Shown: piece by piece, positions 62,622-64,000 of the stretch
Position numbering within the stretch: position 1 is the first letter of the stretch
Layout of the letters: every line of letters starts with the position of its first letter
Origin: RUG12461 sp045661345
GTDB taxonomy: Bacteria > Bacillota > Clostridia > Lachnospirales > Lachnospiraceae
NCBI GenBank assembly: GCA_045661345.1
Contig: JAZRFM010000032.1
Location: 22,408 to 86,407 of the forward strand
DNA length: 64,000 nucleotides
Direction: 5' to 3'
Made by a program: the position numbers and the translations under genes
Notes under the pieces: model-generated
What the model saw: only the letters and a program-made list of their open reading frames with translations
The model's database searches: none
What the model was told of the DNA's origin: nothing

Positions 62622-62650
62622 ATTATACGCTACCGATTCCCAAAAAACAA
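62622..62650 (-). promoter_or_regulatory. Promoter of the activase-type gene
   Basis: Minus strand: TTGTTT (62650-62645), a 17-base spacer, perfect TATAAT (62627-62622). Confidence 0.75.
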
Positions 62651-62745
62651 CGACTTCCCTGTTATTTTAGAAAAATTTTAGAATTGCGCCACTAGCCTGC
62701 CGTTCCTACTTCACGCGCAGGAATCTTTCCGGAGGCGTGTGGTGG

Positions 62746-62774
62746 TTGCAAAATCCTTTCATCATGCGTATAAT
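62746..62774 (+). promoter_or_regulatory. Promoter of the rhomboid-like gene, predicted leaderless
   Basis: TTGCAA (62746-62751), a 17-base spacer, perfect TATAAT (62769-62774). The expected start, 62780-62783, falls on or next to the ATG at 62783. Confidence 0.75.
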
Positions 62775-62782
62775 AAGTGATT

Positions 62783-63742
62783 ATGAACAATTGGCTGAAT
62801 CAACTGGAACGTAAGATCGGAAAATATGCGATCAAAAATCTGAGCCGGTATCTGATCGGTGCCTACGCCATCGGATATCTGCTTTATTTTTTGAGCTACG
62901 CTGCCAAGGTGGATATCCTCGGATATCTGACGCTGGAGCCCTATTTTATCATTCATCAGCTGCAGCTTTGGAGACTGGTGTCCTGGGTGCTCATCCCCTA
63001 CAACAGTCTGAGCGGACTGGGGATCATTTTTGCCATCATCATGATGATCCTCTATTACCAGCTGGGCACGGCGCTGGAACGCACCTGGGGGGCGTTCCGG
63101 TTTAATGTGTACATTTTCGGGGGCATGATCCTGACGATTATCGGGGCATTTATCCTGCACGGGATCTACTCCGCACTGTACGGACCGGGCTACATCATGA
63201 ATTTGGGACCCATCGGGAGTATGTTCAGCACCAGCTACATCAACCAGTCGATCTTCCTGGCCTTTGCGGTCTGCTATCCGAACATGGAAGTCATGCTGTA
63301 TTTCATCCTCCCTGTGAAGATGAAATGGATGGCCATCTTCTATGCGATCCTGATCGTGGTGGACATCATTGTATCCGGATGGGCGGGAAGGATCGCCATC
63401 ATCGCATCCGTCCTGAACTTCGTGATCTTTTTCTTTACAAACCGGCAGGTCAGGGATACGCTGCGGCGGTTCGGTCCGAAGGAGATGCACCGCAAACAGG
63501 TCTATCGCGCGGCGACGGGGCAGAGCAGCAATCCCGGCAGCACAGCGCGTTCTCCTCACAGCATGCGGGGCACCTACCGTCCCCAGAACACGGCGGGTGT
63601 GGCCAAACACAAATGCGCGGTCTGCGGACGGACAGAACTGGATGACCCGACGCTGGAATTCCGATTCTGCTCAAAGTGCGAGGGCAACTTTGAATACTGT
63701 CAGGATCACCTTTTTACGCATCAGCATGTAAAGCGGTCGTGA
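62783..63742 (+). CDS. Rhomboid-like membrane protein (pseudoprotease) with C-terminal zinc ribbon
   Basis: A ~319-residue protein with about six helices between residues ~22 and 225. The pattern AVCYPNMEVMLYFILPVKMKWM is typical of rhomboid-like proteins, but neither a GxSG serine motif nor the helix-6 histidine is present (SGWAGRIAIIASVLNF instead), so it should be derlin-like and inactive. After a Ser/Arg-rich linker (~230-275) comes a zinc-ribbon-like tail: CAVCG, then CSKC, then CQDH. ATG at 62783 is preferred; GTG at 62777 is possible. No ribosome site precedes it because the promoter -10 box sits there. Confidence 0.8.
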   Translation: MNNWLNQLERKIGKYAIKNLSRYLIGAYAIGYLLYFLSYAAKVDILGYLTLEPYFIIHQLQLWRLVSWVLIPYNSLSGLGIIFAIIMMILYYQLGTALERTWGAFRFNVYIFGGMILTIIGAFILHGIYSALYGPGYIMNLGPIGSMFSTSYINQSIFLAFAVCYPNMEVMLYFILPVKMKWMAIFYAILIVVDIIVSGWAGRIAIIASVLNFVIFFFTNRQVRDTLRRFGPKEMHRKQVYRAATGQSSNPGSTARSPHSMRGTYRPQNTAGVAKHKCAVCGRTELDDPTLEFRFCSKCEGNFEYCQDHLFTHQHVKRS

Positions 63743-64000
63743 GCCGTGCTTCGAACCGATAGGGGAGTTTACTTCCCCGCCCCCGGACGATTGCCCACCC
63801 ACTCCCCGCCGGGCTCCCTGTGCCCTCCCGGCATGTCCGCCCCCACCGGGCTCCCTGTGCCCTGACATATCAGTCTGCACACAAAACCGTTCACTGGTTT
63901 CGGAGCCAAGAGCTTTTATGCATTTGAGCAAGGTTCCTGTCACCGGTCGCAGCCGGTACCAACGCGCCTTCCATGGCGCATGGTACCTGGATTCGCCGTC
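63743..64000. other. Right-edge region without a recognised gene
   Basis: GC-rich sequence after the rhomboid-like gene. It holds a direct repeat of CCGGGCTCCCTGTGCCCT about 40 bases apart (starting near 63809 and 63848) and a hairpin at 63956-63988 with GGTACCA/TGGTACC ends and CGCGCC/GGCGC inside. A minus-strand frame is open from the right edge to 63671 but runs into the coding end of the rhomboid-like gene and shows no family motif, so I do not call it a gene. Confidence 0.4.

Overview
The window looks like the chromosome of a strictly anaerobic, fairly GC-rich member of the Clostridia, most likely Lachnospiraceae. The signs are pyruvate:ferredoxin oxidoreductase, an N-terminal-rubredoxin rubrerythrin, a 2-hydroxyacyl-CoA dehydratase activase, a DUF4364 regulator, AddAB recombination nuclease, a CIRCE heat-shock operator, strong GGAGG ribosome sites and many ATGA gene overlaps. 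No rRNA, tRNA, CRISPR array, insertion sequence or prophage was seen; this is mostly core chromosome with several accessory patches.

Layout. 1-1.8 kb: two alpha/beta hydrolases and a metallo-beta-lactamase-fold hydrolase, ended by a terminator. 2-11 kb: a PucR/CdaR-type regulator, topoisomerase IV (parE, parC), a CPBP membrane protease, an ABC-F ATPase with one altered nucleotide site, and chorismate synthase. 11-15.3 kb: an accessory patch with a 50-codon minus-strand gene, a HExxH metallopeptidase lipoprotein, a seven-helix protein with a degenerate GGDEF domain, a frameshifted double-glycine-leader peptide gene and a 58-residue membrane peptide. 15.3-19.2 kb: tcdA, a radical SAM enzyme, a membrane-tailed ferritin-like protein and a PreA-like dihydropyrimidine dehydrogenase with extra Fe-S clusters. 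19.4-21.9 kb: a nickel/cobalt ECF transporter. 22-25.7 kb: nifJ. 25.7-30.7 kb: TraX, a coiled-coil membrane protein, family II pyrophosphatase, then DUF4364 and malic enzyme on the minus strand. 31-36 kb: rho, rpmE, DUF1385, prmC, prfA. 35.7-41.9 kb: a deacetylase-like lipoprotein, a Y-family polymerase with a YolD-like partner, rubrerythrin, a DUF362 ferredoxin and a SIMPL protein, with a 136-bp palindrome in front of the last. 42-51 kb: addB, addA, maf and a PpiC-like foldase. 51-58.2 kb: a GH2 glycosidase, CIRCE-controlled htpG and a very large GH5-cellulose synthase fusion. 58.3-63.7 kb: a 1417-residue CoA-dehydratase activase-type protein on the minus strand and a rhomboid-like pseudoprotease.

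Functional links. PrmC methylates the GGQ glutamine of the adjacent release factor PrfA. AddA and AddB form one helicase-nuclease. CbiMN, CbiQ and CbiO form one metal importer. NifJ, rubrerythrin, the DUF362 protein and the activase fit ferredoxin-based anaerobic metabolism.

The most unusual items are the single-chain endoglucanase-cellulose synthase with a PilZ-position domain that lacks the c-di-GMP motifs, the A6-frameshifted zinc-ribbon peptide gene with a bacteriocin-type leader, the 136-bp palindrome with diverged inner blocks, an ABC-F protein whose sequence changes all fall on one composite ATP site, a Y-family polymerase with no ordinary start codon, and a rhomboid-like gene that should be transcribed without a leader. 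Everything here was read by eye; no database search or folding calculation was run.
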